Source: Streptomyces sp. NBC_01788 (GTDB lineage Bacteria; Actinomycetota; Actinomycetes; Streptomycetales; Streptomycetaceae). From it: a stretch of DNA of 64,000 nt. A model generated the notes under the pieces. It was not told the DNA's origin and searched no databases. It was given only the letters and a program-made list of their open reading frames with translations. This document shows, in pieces, positions 8,031 through 16,712 of the stretch. Made by a program: the position numbers and the translations under genes. The stretch covers positions 7,812,001 to 7,876,000 of the forward strand of contig NZ_CP109090.1 of the NCBI RefSeq assembly GCF_035917575.1, read 5' to 3'. Position 1 is the stretch's first letter, and every line of letters begins with the position of its first letter.

Positions 8031-8429
8031 TTAGGTGTCCTGGGGGACATCCCCGGCGGACTCGATGTGGCTCGCATACCCGTCCGGGTCGAGGTCGCGT
8101 ACTTCGACCGAGAAGTGGACCTCGAACTCCGGTAGCGGCCCGACGCGTGTGCGAAGAAGCGCGAGGACGGATTCGCTGAGCGCGCGTTTGACCTCGGCGC
8201 TGCGGCCGGCCTTCAGCGCGATTTCGATGTGGACCGCCTGATGGGTTTCTTCCGTGCGATCGGCGATGTACCAGTCGTCCTGAGGGTAGATGAATCGGAT
8301 CCGGCAGGCCTCGGCGCGCGCGCCGCTGTTGGCCACGATCAGCGCATGCAACTCCGGGCCGAGCACGTCATACTCGAGGACCCCGCTGTCGCCCAGTGAA
8401 TTGGTGTACGTCACGGTCACATGTGGCAT
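8031..8429 (-). CDS. 5-carboxymethyl-2-hydroxymuconate isomerase-like tautomerase
   Basis: 132 residues starting MPHVTVTYTN; the residue after Met is proline, the catalytic base of the tautomerase/MIF superfamily. Length and the long second half (DLDPDGYASHI near the end) fit the CHMI subgroup that isomerises muconate-type acids in aromatic catabolism. The TAA stop is contributed by the CTAA target of the insertion elements: they entered exactly at the stop codon and the TTAG duplication preserved it. It lies 17 bp after a flavin-oxidase-fold gene on the same strand. The original downstream neighbour was the ICL/PEPM-like gene. Confidence 0.75.
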   Translation of the reverse strand: MPHVTVTYTNSLGDSGVLEYDVLGPELHALIVANSGARAEACRIRFIYPQDDWYIADRTEETHQAVHIEIALKAGRSAEVKRALSESVLALLRTRVGPLPEFEVHFSVEVRDLDPDGYASHIESAGDVPQDT

Positions 8430-8446
8430 GGGCGCAGCATATTCAC

Positions 8447-8917
8447 TCACGTCCGCTGTTCCAGCCACGTCCCGTCGCGCATGATGACGCTGCCGCGTAG
8501 TTCCGGCACGCCGCGCCAGGCGCGCACACTCTCCGGCACCACGCGCACATACAAGAAGGAACCCTCCTCCGCGCGCGGGTCCCACCCGAACTTCGCGGCG
8601 AACGCCTCCGCTGCGTCTCCGGGCACATCCTGATCCAGGAAGCACTCCGCCGCACCCTGGAGAAGCACCACATCGAAGGTGTCCGGCAGCGCCAGCCGCA
8701 CGCGCGGCTCCTCGCGGACGTTCCGCGCAGTTGCGGAAGTGGCACTGGTGCACATCCACACCGCTCGCCCATCCCACAAGAACCACAGCGGCACCTGGTG
8801 CGGCCCATGATCAGGATGTGCTGTCGACACCCATACATCCCGCTCGGTGACGAGCCGTTCCAGAGTGTCGCGCCTACGCTCCGCCGCCTGCCGGCGAACA
8901 ATCCCCGTGGTCCGCAT
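8447..8917 (-). CDS. Pyridoxamine 5'-phosphate oxidase-fold protein
   Basis: 156 residues of split-barrel flavin-binding type: an N-terminal helix (AAERRRDTLERLVTERDVWV), then HQVPLWFLWDGRAVWMCTS, a strand pattern typical of F420- or FMN-binding PPOX proteins, and VRLALPDTFDVVLLQGAAE. The length matches small actinobacterial members that reduce or bind diverse substrates. The start was set at the ATG at 8917; longer in-frame versions run into low-complexity sequence. It probably forms an operon with the tautomerase gene 17 bp downstream. Substrate not predictable. Confidence 0.75.
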   Translation of the reverse strand: MRTTGIVRRQAAERRRDTLERLVTERDVWVSTAHPDHGPHQVPLWFLWDGRAVWMCTSATSATARNVREEPRVRLALPDTFDVVLLQGAAECFLDQDVPGDAAEAFAAKFGWDPRAEEGSFLYVRVVPESVRAWRGVPELRGSVIMRDGTWLEQRT

Positions 8918-9161
8918 GAGCGCCGACCTTAGCCAGCAGGCGCAAAGCGCACATGAGGCAAAAGACCTACTCCCGGCGACCGATGAACCCTTCAGCCCCT
9001 GGCCCGGGGACGGCCGACTGGGGTGCTCAGCGCGGCCGACGCGCTCGTGGACGCGCGACCCGGACCGCTGCCAGGCAGCCGGGCTCGGCGACGACACCGT
9101 CAAGAGGGAACCGAATTGATCACCTCGACAGCGGGCGCGGTGGGTGGGGATGCTTCGCGCG

Positions 9162-9668
9162 ATGACCAGAATCAACGACACGCCGCCCACATGGGACGAG
9201 CGCACCCAGCTCACCACGTTCCTCGACTACGCACGGGACATCGCCCGCGCCAAGTGCGGCGGCGTCTCCGCGGAAAACGCCCGCAAGGCGCTCCTGCCGG
9301 GCTCACCGCTGATGACCATGAGCGGAGTGATCAACCACCTCCGCTGGATCGAGTACTACTGGTTCCAGGTGGTCTTCCTCGGCGAGGAAGACCGGGCCCC
9401 CATGACGGATGAGGATCCCGACCGCGAGATGCGTATCGCCGTCGACTTCCCGCTCACGCAGTTGCTCGACGAATACGCCGAACAGAGCGCCCGCTACCGT
9501 GAACTGGTCGTCGGGAACGACCTGGACAAGCAGGCCGAGGGAACCATCCGCAACGGCCTCCACGTCGACCTGCGCTGGATCCTCCTCCACCTCACCGAGG
9601 AGACAGCCCGCCACAATGGCCACCTGGACATACTGCGCGAGATGCTCGACGGCACGACCGGCGACTAG
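9162..9668 (+). CDS. DinB-like DUF664 protein
   Basis: 168 residues with the DUF664/DinB four-helix pattern: ERTQLTTFLDYARDIARAKCGGVS, SPLMTMSGVINHLRWIEYYWF, and DLRWILLHLTEETARHNGHLDILREMLDG, where the separated histidines form the metal site. Related proteins are thiol-dependent (mycothiol) transferases or uncharacterised. ATG 9162 is used; ATG 9150 in frame is an alternative with a G-rich site closer to it. It stands alone between a minus-strand operon and a convergent multicopper oxidase. Confidence 0.85.
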   Translation: MTRINDTPPTWDERTQLTTFLDYARDIARAKCGGVSAENARKALLPGSPLMTMSGVINHLRWIEYYWFQVVFLGEEDRAPMTDEDPDREMRIAVDFPLTQLLDEYAEQSARYRELVVGNDLDKQAEGTIRNGLHVDLRWILLHLTEETARHNGHLDILREMLDGTTGD

Positions 9669-9712
9669 GCGTTGACGGCTCTGGTCGACCTGGCCCGTCG
9701 TCCCGGCTGCGG

Positions 9713-11203
9713 TCAGGTGCAGTGGAGCAGCGTCATGAAGCCGTAGTCCATGTGGAGTTGCTGGTGGCAGTGGAACAGGGACAGGCCCGGCTGGTCGGCG
9801 GTGAAGTCGAAGTCGAGGGTCTGGTAGCCGCCGAGCATGACGACGTCCTTGTGCAGCCCGTGGGTCGGGGTGCCGGCGATGTCGGTGACTTCGAAGGTGT
9901 GGCGGTGCAGATGGAGGGGGTGGATGTCGTCGGTGGCGTTGCGGAACCGCATCCGGTAGCGGCCGCCGCGGTCGATGTCCCGCACCGGCTTGTCGGTGTC
10001 CATGGAGAAGGGCACGCCGTTGAGGGTCCAGATGTTGAAGCCCTTGTCGGCGGCGTTGCGTTTCTCCACCAGCATGTCGAAGGTACGGTCGGGCCGTTGG
10101 GCGGTGCCACCCGCGAGGGCGAAGGAACGGTAGTCCCACTTGGACTTGGGCGGTGCGGTCCACTGAGGGGAACCGCCGCGGCCGGCGTACTCGACCACGG
10201 TGCCCATGCCGTTCCTCCGGTCGTCGTCGGCGAGATCCCCCAGTACCCACACGCCCGGATGGTTCATCTCCACCAGCGCCGAGACACGTTCGGCGGTGCC
10301 GATCCACAGCACCGGCACATCGGCGGGGTGAGGCACCGGATTGCCGTCGAGGGCGACCACTTTGAAGGTGTGGCCGGGCAGGGCCAGGCTGCGGATCTCG
10401 GTGGCGCTGGCGTTGACCACGTGGAACAGCACACGCTGCCCGGACTTGACCCTGACCGGTGAGCCGTGGCCCAGCTTGCGGCCGTTGACACTGAACGCGG
10501 TGTAGCCGACCTCGTAGCCGTGCGGCATCCCGCGGGCCAGCGAGGCGGCCATCGCCTTCTCACCGCTGCGCTTCAGGGCCGGCACCTCGGAGCCGGCCAG
10601 GAAGTTCTGGGGCATGTCCCCGCCCTGGCTGAAGGACGGTCCGAACTCCTTCAGCACCAGGAAGACCTCCTGGTCGTAGGCGCCGGAGTTGGCCGCGGGC
10701 TCGATGAAAACCGGGCCCGCCTGACCGGTGTAGGTACCCAGGTTCAGGTCGTCATGCGCTGCCACGTGGGTGTGGTAGAAGCGGAAACCGGCCGGTCCGG
10801 GCGTGAACGACAGACGACGCGTTCCGTGCGCCGGGATGTACGGGGTGCCCTCCTCCGCGGCCCCGTCCACTTCGGCGGGAATCCGCTGGCCGTGCCAGTG
10901 AAGCAGTTCGGGTGTGTCGGTGTCGTTGTGGACGTCGACCACGACCGGGCGGCCTTCGGTGAACCGCAGCAGCGGACCGGGGAACTGCCCGTTGTACGTC
11001 GTTGTGGACACGATCGTGTCCGGCGCGAGCTCGACGAGCCCGGTGGCGATCCGCACCGTGTGGTCCGCCCTGCCCGGGGCAACCGGCGCGGCGGACGGCG
11101 CCGCCGAGGCCGCGGAGGCGGCGGCAGGAGTCGCCTTTGCCGCGCCCCCGGCCAGCAGAGCCAGGCCGCCGAGCTTGAGGACGTCGCGACGCGTGATCTG
11201 CAC
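9713..11203 (-). CDS. Tat-exported multicopper oxidase
   Basis: 496 residues. The N-terminus has a twin-arginine signal, TRRDVLKLGGLALLAGG, followed by an Ala/Pro-rich linker. The four copper-binding segments are present in order: LLHWHGQRIP, FRFYHTHVAAHDD, HPLHLHRHTFEV and LFHCHQQLHMDYGFM, the last holding the type 1 Cys-His-Met set. It oxidises phenols or metal ions at the cell surface using O2. GTG 11203 is chosen because GGAAGGGAG lies upstream and it gives a normal Tat signal. Three-domain plant-type architecture is likely from the length. No copper regulator is adjacent. Confidence 0.93.
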   Translation of the reverse strand: MQITRRDVLKLGGLALLAGGAAKATPAAASAASAAPSAAPVAPGRADHTVRIATGLVELAPDTIVSTTTYNGQFPGPLLRFTEGRPVVVDVHNDTDTPELLHWHGQRIPAEVDGAAEEGTPYIPAHGTRRLSFTPGPAGFRFYHTHVAAHDDLNLGTYTGQAGPVFIEPAANSGAYDQEVFLVLKEFGPSFSQGGDMPQNFLAGSEVPALKRSGEKAMAASLARGMPHGYEVGYTAFSVNGRKLGHGSPVRVKSGQRVLFHVVNASATEIRSLALPGHTFKVVALDGNPVPHPADVPVLWIGTAERVSALVEMNHPGVWVLGDLADDDRRNGMGTVVEYAGRGGSPQWTAPPKSKWDYRSFALAGGTAQRPDRTFDMLVEKRNAADKGFNIWTLNGVPFSMDTDKPVRDIDRGGRYRMRFRNATDDIHPLHLHRHTFEVTDIAGTPTHGLHKDVVMLGGYQTLDFDFTADQPGLSLFHCHQQLHMDYGFMTLLHCT

Positions 11204-11483
11204 GGTCTGCTCCCTTCCTGGGCAGGGCCCGAGCAAGCGAGCAGCGGGCCAGAAATCTCCCCCTTTCCGACCAGTGTCCGCCTCCCCGCCGGAGCGCACC
11301 GACGGCGGCGCTGTCCTGCCGCGGGCCGCAGCCCGTCGAGGCCGACGAGAACTCCGGCCGCAGACCCGCCAGGCCGTCGGCGAACGGAACGCCCTGCCCG
11401 CCGAGGCCGCCCAGCCACCCGACCGGAACCTGCCGAGCGATGACCTGCCTGCGCCGGCCCCGCACCACTTCTCGCCGCGGAGC

Positions 11484-11520
11484 GGGCCCGGCCCGGATCG
11501 ACTGATCCCGGGCCGGACCC
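11484..11520 (-). terminator. Hairpin terminator downstream of the CMD gene
   Basis: GC-rich near-perfect arms (11484-11499 and 11504-11520) with a 4-nt loop, 15 bp past the CMD stop. The rest of 11204-11535 holds no gene I can support; it should carry the promoter of the multicopper oxidase. Confidence 0.6.
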
Positions 11521-11535
11521 GGCAACGGACGCGGC

Positions 11536-12021
11536 TCAGTCGAACGCGGCGGCGAACATGCCGGGCTCGTAGGAACCGCCCTGCTGGTGCACGATCACGG
11601 CGAGCCGGTTGGCCGCGTTGATCATGGCGACCAGCGCGACCAGTGCGGCAATCCCGTCGTCGTCGTAGTGCTTGCGCACCTGGGCCCAGGTCTCGTCGGA
11701 CACGCCCTGGTGGGCGTCGGCGAGCCGGGTGCCCTCCTCAGCGAGCGCCAGGGCGGCCCGCTCGGCCTCGGTGAACACGGTGGACTCGCGCCAGGCGGCC
11801 ACCAGGTTGAGCCGTACGGCGGTCTCACCGGCGGCCGCCGCCTCCTTGGTGTGCAGGTCGATGCACCAGCCACAGCCGTTGATCTGGCTGGCGCGCAGCG
11901 ACACCAGCTCCTGCGTGGACCGCGGCAAAGGTGACTGCTGGACCAACAGGCCGACGCCTGCGAACCGCTTGGCGAACTTGGCGCCGATCTCGTTGTCGAA
12001 CAGGTTGAACCGGGTGCTCAT
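11536..12021 (-). CDS. Carboxymuconolactone decarboxylase / AhpD-like protein (ECF41 partner)
   Basis: 161 residues with the AhpD-like redox motif in INGCGWCIDLHTKEA (CxxC followed by His), preceded by LVSLRASQ and followed by the helical LVALVAMINAANRLAV. Members act as alkylhydroperoxidase-like thiol enzymes. The gene is divergent from an ECF41 sigma factor; this COE-type partnership (carboxymuconolactone decarboxylase, oxidoreductase or epimerase) is the hallmark of that sigma group, and an ECF41-type promoter match precedes it. It is therefore probably the main target of the sigma factor. Confidence 0.9.
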   Translation of the reverse strand: MSTRFNLFDNEIGAKFAKRFAGVGLLVQQSPLPRSTQELVSLRASQINGCGWCIDLHTKEAAAAGETAVRLNLVAAWRESTVFTEAERAALALAEEGTRLADAHQGVSDETWAQVRKHYDDDGIAALVALVAMINAANRLAVIVHQQGGSYEPGMFAAAFD

Positions 12022-12076
12022 GATGTCGTCCTCACTCGTTGCTCGTCATTCGTCGCGTTGCGCTGGACGAACACGA

Positions 12077-12103
12077 GATGCCGGCCACCCGCTCCCTGTG
12101 ACG
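12077..12103 (-). promoter_or_regulatory. Candidate ECF41 promoter of the CMD gene
   Basis: Read on the minus strand: CGTCACA (12103-12097), 16-nt spacer, CATC (12080-12077). It differs by one base in each box from the ECF41 consensus TGTCACA-N16-CGTC and lies 56 bp upstream of the CMD start. Confidence 0.6.
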
Positions 12104-12137
12104 GGGCAGCGGTGTGACGTGCGCCACCGCTCATCGG

Positions 12138-12164
12138 TGTCACAAGGCCGCGGCGGCCGGCGTC
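12138..12164 (+). promoter_or_regulatory. ECF41 promoter of the sigma factor gene (autoregulatory)
   Basis: TGTCACA (12138-12144), 16-nt spacer, CGTC (12161-12164): an exact match to the ECF41 consensus, 45 bp upstream of the sigma start. Confidence 0.8.
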
Positions 12165-12208
12165 CTGTGTGCGAGGCATCGTCGAGAACGGACGGACGGG
12201 AGCAGCCG

Positions 12209-13147
12209 GTGAAGAGCCAGCGCAGTGAGTGCACAGGGGACACGGCCGGTCGGCCCACCGACGGCGGACGCACGGACCCCGCCACCGAGGCGTTCGTCGC
12301 CCACCGCAACCTGCTGTTCACCGTCGCCTACGAGATGCTCGGCTCCGCCGCCGACGCGGAGGACGTCCTTCAGGAGACCTGGCTGCGGTGGTCCGGTGTC
12401 GATCTCGGCACGGTGCGCGACCGGCGCGCGTACCTCGTCCGGATCACCACGCGCCAGGCGCTGAGCCGGCTGCGCACACTCGGCCGGAGGCGGGAGTCCT
12501 ACGTCGGTTCCTGGCTGCCCGAGCCGTTGCTGACCGCCCCCGACGTGGCAGAGGACATCGAGCTGGCCGACAGCGTCTCGATGGCGATGCTGCTGGTGCT
12601 GGAGACACTCACGCCGACCGAGCGTGCGGTGTTCGTGCTGCGTGAGGTGTTCGACCTCGGGTACGACGAGATCGCCGACGCCGTCGACAAGACCTCCGCC
12701 GCGGTCCGCCAGATCGCCCACCGGGCACGGTCGCACGTCGCGGCGCGCCGCCCGCGCGGGGTCGTCTCCGCGGCCGAGACGCGGGACGCGCTCCACGCCT
12801 TCCAACGGGCGGTCGAAACGGGCGATCTCCAGCGCCTGCTGGACATCCTCGCGCCGGACGTCGTCCTCCTGGGCGACGGCGGGGGAGTCAAGCAGGCCGT
12901 GCCGCGGCCCATCGTGGGGGCGGACAAGGTGGGCCGCCTGCTGGCCTCCGGACTGGGCAGGATCACCGAGGCGTCGCTGCGGCCGGCGCAGGTCAACGCC
13001 TGTCCGGCGCTGATTCTCCGGATCAACGGCGAGATCGACACCGTACTGACGCTGCGCGTCGACAACGGCCTCATCACCGGGCTCTACGCCGTACGCAACC
13101 CCGGGAAACTCTCCCACATGCACCGTGAGACCACCCTGCGCCGCTGA
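12209..13147 (+). CDS. ECF41-family RNA polymerase sigma factor with C-terminal SnoaL-like domain
   Basis: 312 residues. Sigma region 2 spans roughly residues 30-100 (LLFTVAYEMLGSAADAEDVLQETWLRW), region 4 about 125-180 (LTPTERAVFVLREVFDLGYDEIAD), and a SnoaL/NTF2-like extension follows (DVVLLGDGGGVKQAV, then NGLITGLYAVRNPGKLSH), which in ECF41 factors acts as a fused regulatory domain in place of an anti-sigma factor. GTG 12209 follows GGGAG. An exact ECF41 promoter precedes it, so it should activate itself and the divergent CMD gene. Confidence 0.93.
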   Translation: MKSQRSECTGDTAGRPTDGGRTDPATEAFVAHRNLLFTVAYEMLGSAADAEDVLQETWLRWSGVDLGTVRDRRAYLVRITTRQALSRLRTLGRRRESYVGSWLPEPLLTAPDVAEDIELADSVSMAMLLVLETLTPTERAVFVLREVFDLGYDEIADAVDKTSAAVRQIAHRARSHVAARRPRGVVSAAETRDALHAFQRAVETGDLQRLLDILAPDVVLLGDGGGVKQAVPRPIVGADKVGRLLASGLGRITEASLRPAQVNACPALILRINGEIDTVLTLRVDNGLITGLYAVRNPGKLSHMHRETTLRR

Positions 13148-13173
13148 GCCCGGGAACCTCCGACACGGAGGGA

Positions 13174-14406
13174 TTACTCGCGCGAGGTGTGACGGGCTCC
13201 GGAGGCCGTGGCAGTCCACAATGCGTGACGACCCGGATTCAGTTCACGGGCGGCTCGGTCGGCCACGGCGAGCAGCACTCGCTCCTCGTGGCGGCGGGCA
13301 ACGACATGGAGGCCGACGGGTGATCCCTCGGCCGTGGTGCCTGCCGGAAGGCTGAGCGCCGGATGCCCGCTGAGATTGAACGCCCACGTCAGGGCGACGC
13401 TCATGCGTGGCCCCGGCCCGTCGTGGCCGTGCGGCGGGTGGGGCGTGGTGGGCGTGAGGAGGAGGTCGGCTCGCTGGAAGCAGTCGCGCAGCCGCTCCTC
13501 GTTCGTCGTCATGACCCTGCTGACGTCGGCCGAGGAGGGTGCGGCCGGGGAAAATCCCGCCCCGCGGAGGGCCGTCCAGGCGGGGGCGGGGTCGACCAGC
13601 GTCAGGTCGGGGCCCTTGGCCAGGGTGATCAGACCGGCCTCGGCGAGACGTCGGGCCGAGCGGCGGGCGACGGCGGCGACTTCGGGGTCGGTGTCCGCGT
13701 ATCCCAGAGTCGCCGACCAGATCGCCCTCAGTGGGTACGCGGGCCGGACGGCAGGCACCTCCGACCCGGTCACCGCGTCGAAGTAGGCGAGGGCGTCCCG
13801 CGGGTCGCCCACCAGGACGCCGGGCGAGTTCAGACCCGCTCGATCACGGGCCGGGAGCCGGCCGTTGGTGGGCTTGAAGCCGACGATGCCGCACCACGCC
13901 GCGGGGATGCGCACCGAGCCGGCACCGTCGGATCCACTGGCGAGGGGGACGAGACCGGCGGCGACCGCGGCCGCCGAACCCGCCGAGGAGCCGCCGGGTG
14001 ACCACGCCGGGTCGAGCGGGTTGAGGGTGGGCCCCCGATCGGTGTGCCCGTACGTCTGCCAGCCGGGGCCGGTACGAGGCACCGCGGTCGCGCCGACCGG
14101 CACGCATCCGGCGGCCACCAGCCGGGTGTTCTGGTAGGAGCCGGGGCCTTCGCTCGCCTTGACGCCGATCGGCACCCCCGCGAGCAGCAGTCCGGAGCCC
14201 TGGGCGACCCGCGCGTCGACGCGGGCGGCGTGAGCGAGCGCCTGCTCGGCCCAGACCTCGGTGAACGCCCGCACGCCGTCGTCGAGTTCGTCGACACGGG
14301 CCAGGGCGGCCCCGACGACCTCGACGGCCGTCACCTTGCCCTGCCGCACGTGACGGGCGATGTCCAGGGCGGACAGCTCCGAGTACTCCCCGGTGGTGAT
14401 CACCAC
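13174..14406 (-). CDS. Amidase-signature family amidohydrolase
   Basis: 410 residues. The Ser-cisSer-Lys triad is readable: Lys in VPIGVKASEG, cis-Ser in PGGSSAGSAAAVAAGLVPLAS, and the nucleophile in SDGAGSVRIPAA. It hydrolyses C-N bonds of amides; which amide cannot be read from sequence. The usual D after GVK is A, within family variation. Start GTG 14406 has AAGGAGGG upstream. Convergent with the ECF41 gene; a weak 6-bp hairpin (13157-13171) lies in the 26-bp gap. Confidence 0.92.
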   Translation of the reverse strand: MVITTGEYSELSALDIARHVRQGKVTAVEVVGAALARVDELDDGVRAFTEVWAEQALAHAARVDARVAQGSGLLLAGVPIGVKASEGPGSYQNTRLVAAGCVPVGATAVPRTGPGWQTYGHTDRGPTLNPLDPAWSPGGSSAGSAAAVAAGLVPLASGSDGAGSVRIPAAWCGIVGFKPTNGRLPARDRAGLNSPGVLVGDPRDALAYFDAVTGSEVPAVRPAYPLRAIWSATLGYADTDPEVAAVARRSARRLAEAGLITLAKGPDLTLVDPAPAWTALRGAGFSPAAPSSADVSRVMTTNEERLRDCFQRADLLLTPTTPHPPHGHDGPGPRMSVALTWAFNLSGHPALSLPAGTTAEGSPVGLHVVARRHEERVLLAVADRAARELNPGRHALWTATASGARHTSRE

Positions 14407-14474
14407 CGCCCTCCTTCGCCATCAGCGCGTGCGCCCACCCTGCTCACCACCACGCCCCCCGTTCGCCCAGTCGC

Positions 14475-15032
14475 TCAGAACATCCACCGCGTGTGGCTGT
14501 ACACCCCGTCGTCCCGGCCGAAGCCGTACGCCATGGCCGGGGCCACCGCGAACACCACCGCGTCCCCCTTGCGGAACGCGTCCCCGATCCCGTGGAAGGT
14601 GCCCTCGGGTGAGGTGATGTGCGGCCCGTACTTCGTCTCGTACGCCGCGATCACCTCTTCCAGCAGCGCCGGATCGGCAACCTGCCGCGCCGTGCCCTCG
14701 ACCACGACGTCGAGCCCTTCGGTGAGCGAGTTGCCCCCGGTGGTCAGGGCGCAGTGCCCGTCATGGGAGAGGTTCCTCGCCTTCTGTTCCCCCGGGCCCG
14801 TGGCGAAGTACACCACTCCGTCGTGCCAGGCGGCGATCACGGGCGTGACGTGCAGCCGCCCGTCGGGCCGCACCGTGGACACCCAGAAGATCTCGGCGGA
14901 CCTCAGCAGCCGCTCGGCCTCGGCCCATTCGGTGGCGGTGACCTCCGCGGCACCGGGGCGGGGATTGAGCGCGGAACTGTAGCGGGCGTCGAGCTCGGTC
15001 GCGGGCTGATGTGCGGATCCCTGTGCGGGCAT
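14475..15032 (-). CDS. Pyridoxamine 5'-phosphate oxidase-family flavin protein
   Basis: 185 residues with a PPOX split-barrel: EAERLLRSAEIFWVSTVRPDGRLHVTPVIAAWHDGVVYFATG, EQKARNLSHDGHCALTTGG and a C-terminal FAVAPAMAYGFGRDDG. The start follows AGAAGGAGAT, an ideal site; an upstream in-frame start has none. Likely binds F420 or FMN. It is upstream of the amidase on the same strand with a 68-bp gap, so co-transcription is possible. Confidence 0.87.
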   Translation of the reverse strand: MPAQGSAHQPATELDARYSSALNPRPGAAEVTATEWAEAERLLRSAEIFWVSTVRPDGRLHVTPVIAAWHDGVVYFATGPGEQKARNLSHDGHCALTTGGNSLTEGLDVVVEGTARQVADPALLEEVIAAYETKYGPHITSPEGTFHGIGDAFRKGDAVVFAVAPAMAYGFGRDDGVYSHTRWMF

Positions 15033-15249
15033 GTGGATCTCCTTCTGCTCTGCTCGTACCTCTCTCCTCGTAACGACCGGCATTCCCTGCCGGAATCATC
15101 GGTGCGCCCATTCGCGGCGTGTGTGTTCCGTGCCCAGAGGCCTGTCCCGGCCTGTCCCGGGCGCGGGCCGGCCGGCGTGCGGGTGCCGCGCGGCCGGGCC
15201 GCGCCTACGCTGGGTGCGTGTCCGACCACACGCCGAGCGGGAGCAGCGT

Positions 15250-15693
15250 ATGAACCGGGACGATCTTCCTGCGCCGGTCGAGGGCCTGGTGCTCACACAC
15301 TTCTTCACGGTCTCCGACGTGCCGCGTTCCCGGGCGTTCTACGCCGACGTGCTGGGCGGAACGGTCGTACTCGAGGAGAACCCCTGCATCATCAAGATCG
15401 CCAACGGCTGGATCATCCTGAACCCCGGCGGCGGCCCCACCGACGACAAGCCCGACGTCGTACTACGCACGCCCGACGACCCTCGTACCGCCTCCAGCTT
15501 TCTGAATGTGCGGGTGGCCGACATCCACCGCTTCTGCGAGGCGGCGGCCGCGAAGGGAGCGGAGTTCCTCACCCCGCCCATCGACCGTCGCGCCGAGTTG
15601 CGCTGCTACATGCGTGATCCGGACGGCTACCTCATCGAGGTGGGCCAGGCGACGGGACTGCTCAAGGGCGAACTGGCGCGCACCGACATCTGA
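15250..15693 (+). CDS. Glyoxalase/VOC-superfamily protein
   Basis: 147 residues forming two beta-alpha-beta-beta-beta units: LVLTHFFTVSDVPRSRAFYADVLGG and FLNVRVADIHRFCEAAAAKGAEFLTPP, ending DPDGYLIEVGQATG with the usual C-terminal Glu metal ligand. VOC members include lyases, dioxygenases and antibiotic-binding proteins; none can be assigned here. The stop lies in a 23-bp imperfect tandem duplication (15676-15722). Confidence 0.88.
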   Translation: MNRDDLPAPVEGLVLTHFFTVSDVPRSRAFYADVLGGTVVLEENPCIIKIANGWIILNPGGGPTDDKPDVVLRTPDDPRTASSFLNVRVADIHRFCEAAAAKGAEFLTPPIDRRAELRCYMRDPDGYLIEVGQATGLLKGELARTDI

Positions 15694-15746
15694 GAGTCGC
15701 GCGCACCGGCATCCGGGAGTCGAACGGGTCGGCCGGCCCGCAGGCC

Positions 15747-16712
15747 TCAGCCGAACGCCGGCCGGATTCCATGGGCCAGCAGTTGCGGGTCCGTCACCCC
15801 GCCCGGGCAGGCGAGCTGGGCGATCGGCCATCCGGTGCATCGGGCGCCCGCCTGGTACGCGCTCTCGTAGAAGGCGAGCACGGCGGCGCGAGGGTCGGGC
15901 TCGGTGCGGACGTCGTCGTACGGCAGTACGGCCAGATGGCTGTCGATGCGGGCGACCCAGTGTGCCGCGGCGGGCCGGAGCGGTTCCTCGGCCAGGTGCG
16001 CCGGCTCGGGAGCGGTGTAGGAGTAGAACGTGGGCGCGGGGAAGGCGTCGTCGCCGAACCAGAAGCCGAAGCTGATCACCTCCCGGGAGTACGCCTCCCG
16101 GGTGACCGGGTCCAGGTGCGCGGGCTGCTCGATGCGGCGGTCGGAGAACCGGGTGTGCGCGATGTCGAAGGTGTGCCAGAAGTGGTGCACCGGGCTCACC
16201 TTCCCCGAGTACCCCGCGGCGAACTCCTCCAGCACGGACGCCACTTGGCTGAGGACCCGCCAGTAGCGGTTGGCCTGCGCGGGGTCGTACGCCGCGTGCT
16301 CGGTGTCCTCGGCGAACGGCCGGCCGGAGTCGGGCAGGTCGAAGGGCCTGGGAATGTCGAGCCGCATCCGGATGCCCAGCGCGGCCAGCGAGTCCATGAC
16401 CGCCCCGTAGAAGGACGCCACGGACTGTCCGAGGAGCGGGACGGAGATCTCCCGGCCGTCCAGCGTCGAGACGACCAGCCGATGCGCGACGAAATCGAAG
16501 TCCAACGTGAAGATCGGATTGCCGTCCACCTGTCCCATCGGACGTGTCGTGATCCCACGCCCGGTGAGGTGGAACGGGACGTTCCACCAGTGATTGCGCC
16601 GGCTGCTTGCGGCGAGACGGACCTTCCCCGCTATCTGAGCGAAGCGATGCAGCGTCTCCTTGGTGTCGCGCCACTCGGCGAGCGGGATCGGCGGGAACAG
16701 TTCCATGGTCAT
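15747..16712 (-). CDS. DUF5996 family protein
   Basis: 321 residues, mostly ordered, no signal peptide or helix. The N-terminal LAEWRDTKETLHRFAQIAGKVRLA and HWWNVPFHLTGRGITTRPM, plus the central VSPVHHFWHTFDIAHTRFS and ISFGFWFGDDAFPAPTFYSYTAPEP, identify the actinobacterial DUF5996 family. Conserved His and Trp residues suggest an enzyme or ligand-binding protein but no function is known. ATG 16712 is preceded by GGAAGG. It is divergent from the NRPS cluster; no role there is implied by sequence. Confidence 0.8.
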   Translation of the reverse strand: MTMELFPPIPLAEWRDTKETLHRFAQIAGKVRLAASSRRNHWWNVPFHLTGRGITTRPMGQVDGNPIFTLDFDFVAHRLVVSTLDGREISVPLLGQSVASFYGAVMDSLAALGIRMRLDIPRPFDLPDSGRPFAEDTEHAAYDPAQANRYWRVLSQVASVLEEFAAGYSGKVSPVHHFWHTFDIAHTRFSDRRIEQPAHLDPVTREAYSREVISFGFWFGDDAFPAPTFYSYTAPEPAHLAEEPLRPAAAHWVARIDSHLAVLPYDDVRTEPDPRAAVLAFYESAYQAGARCTGWPIAQLACPGGVTDPQLLAHGIRPAFG

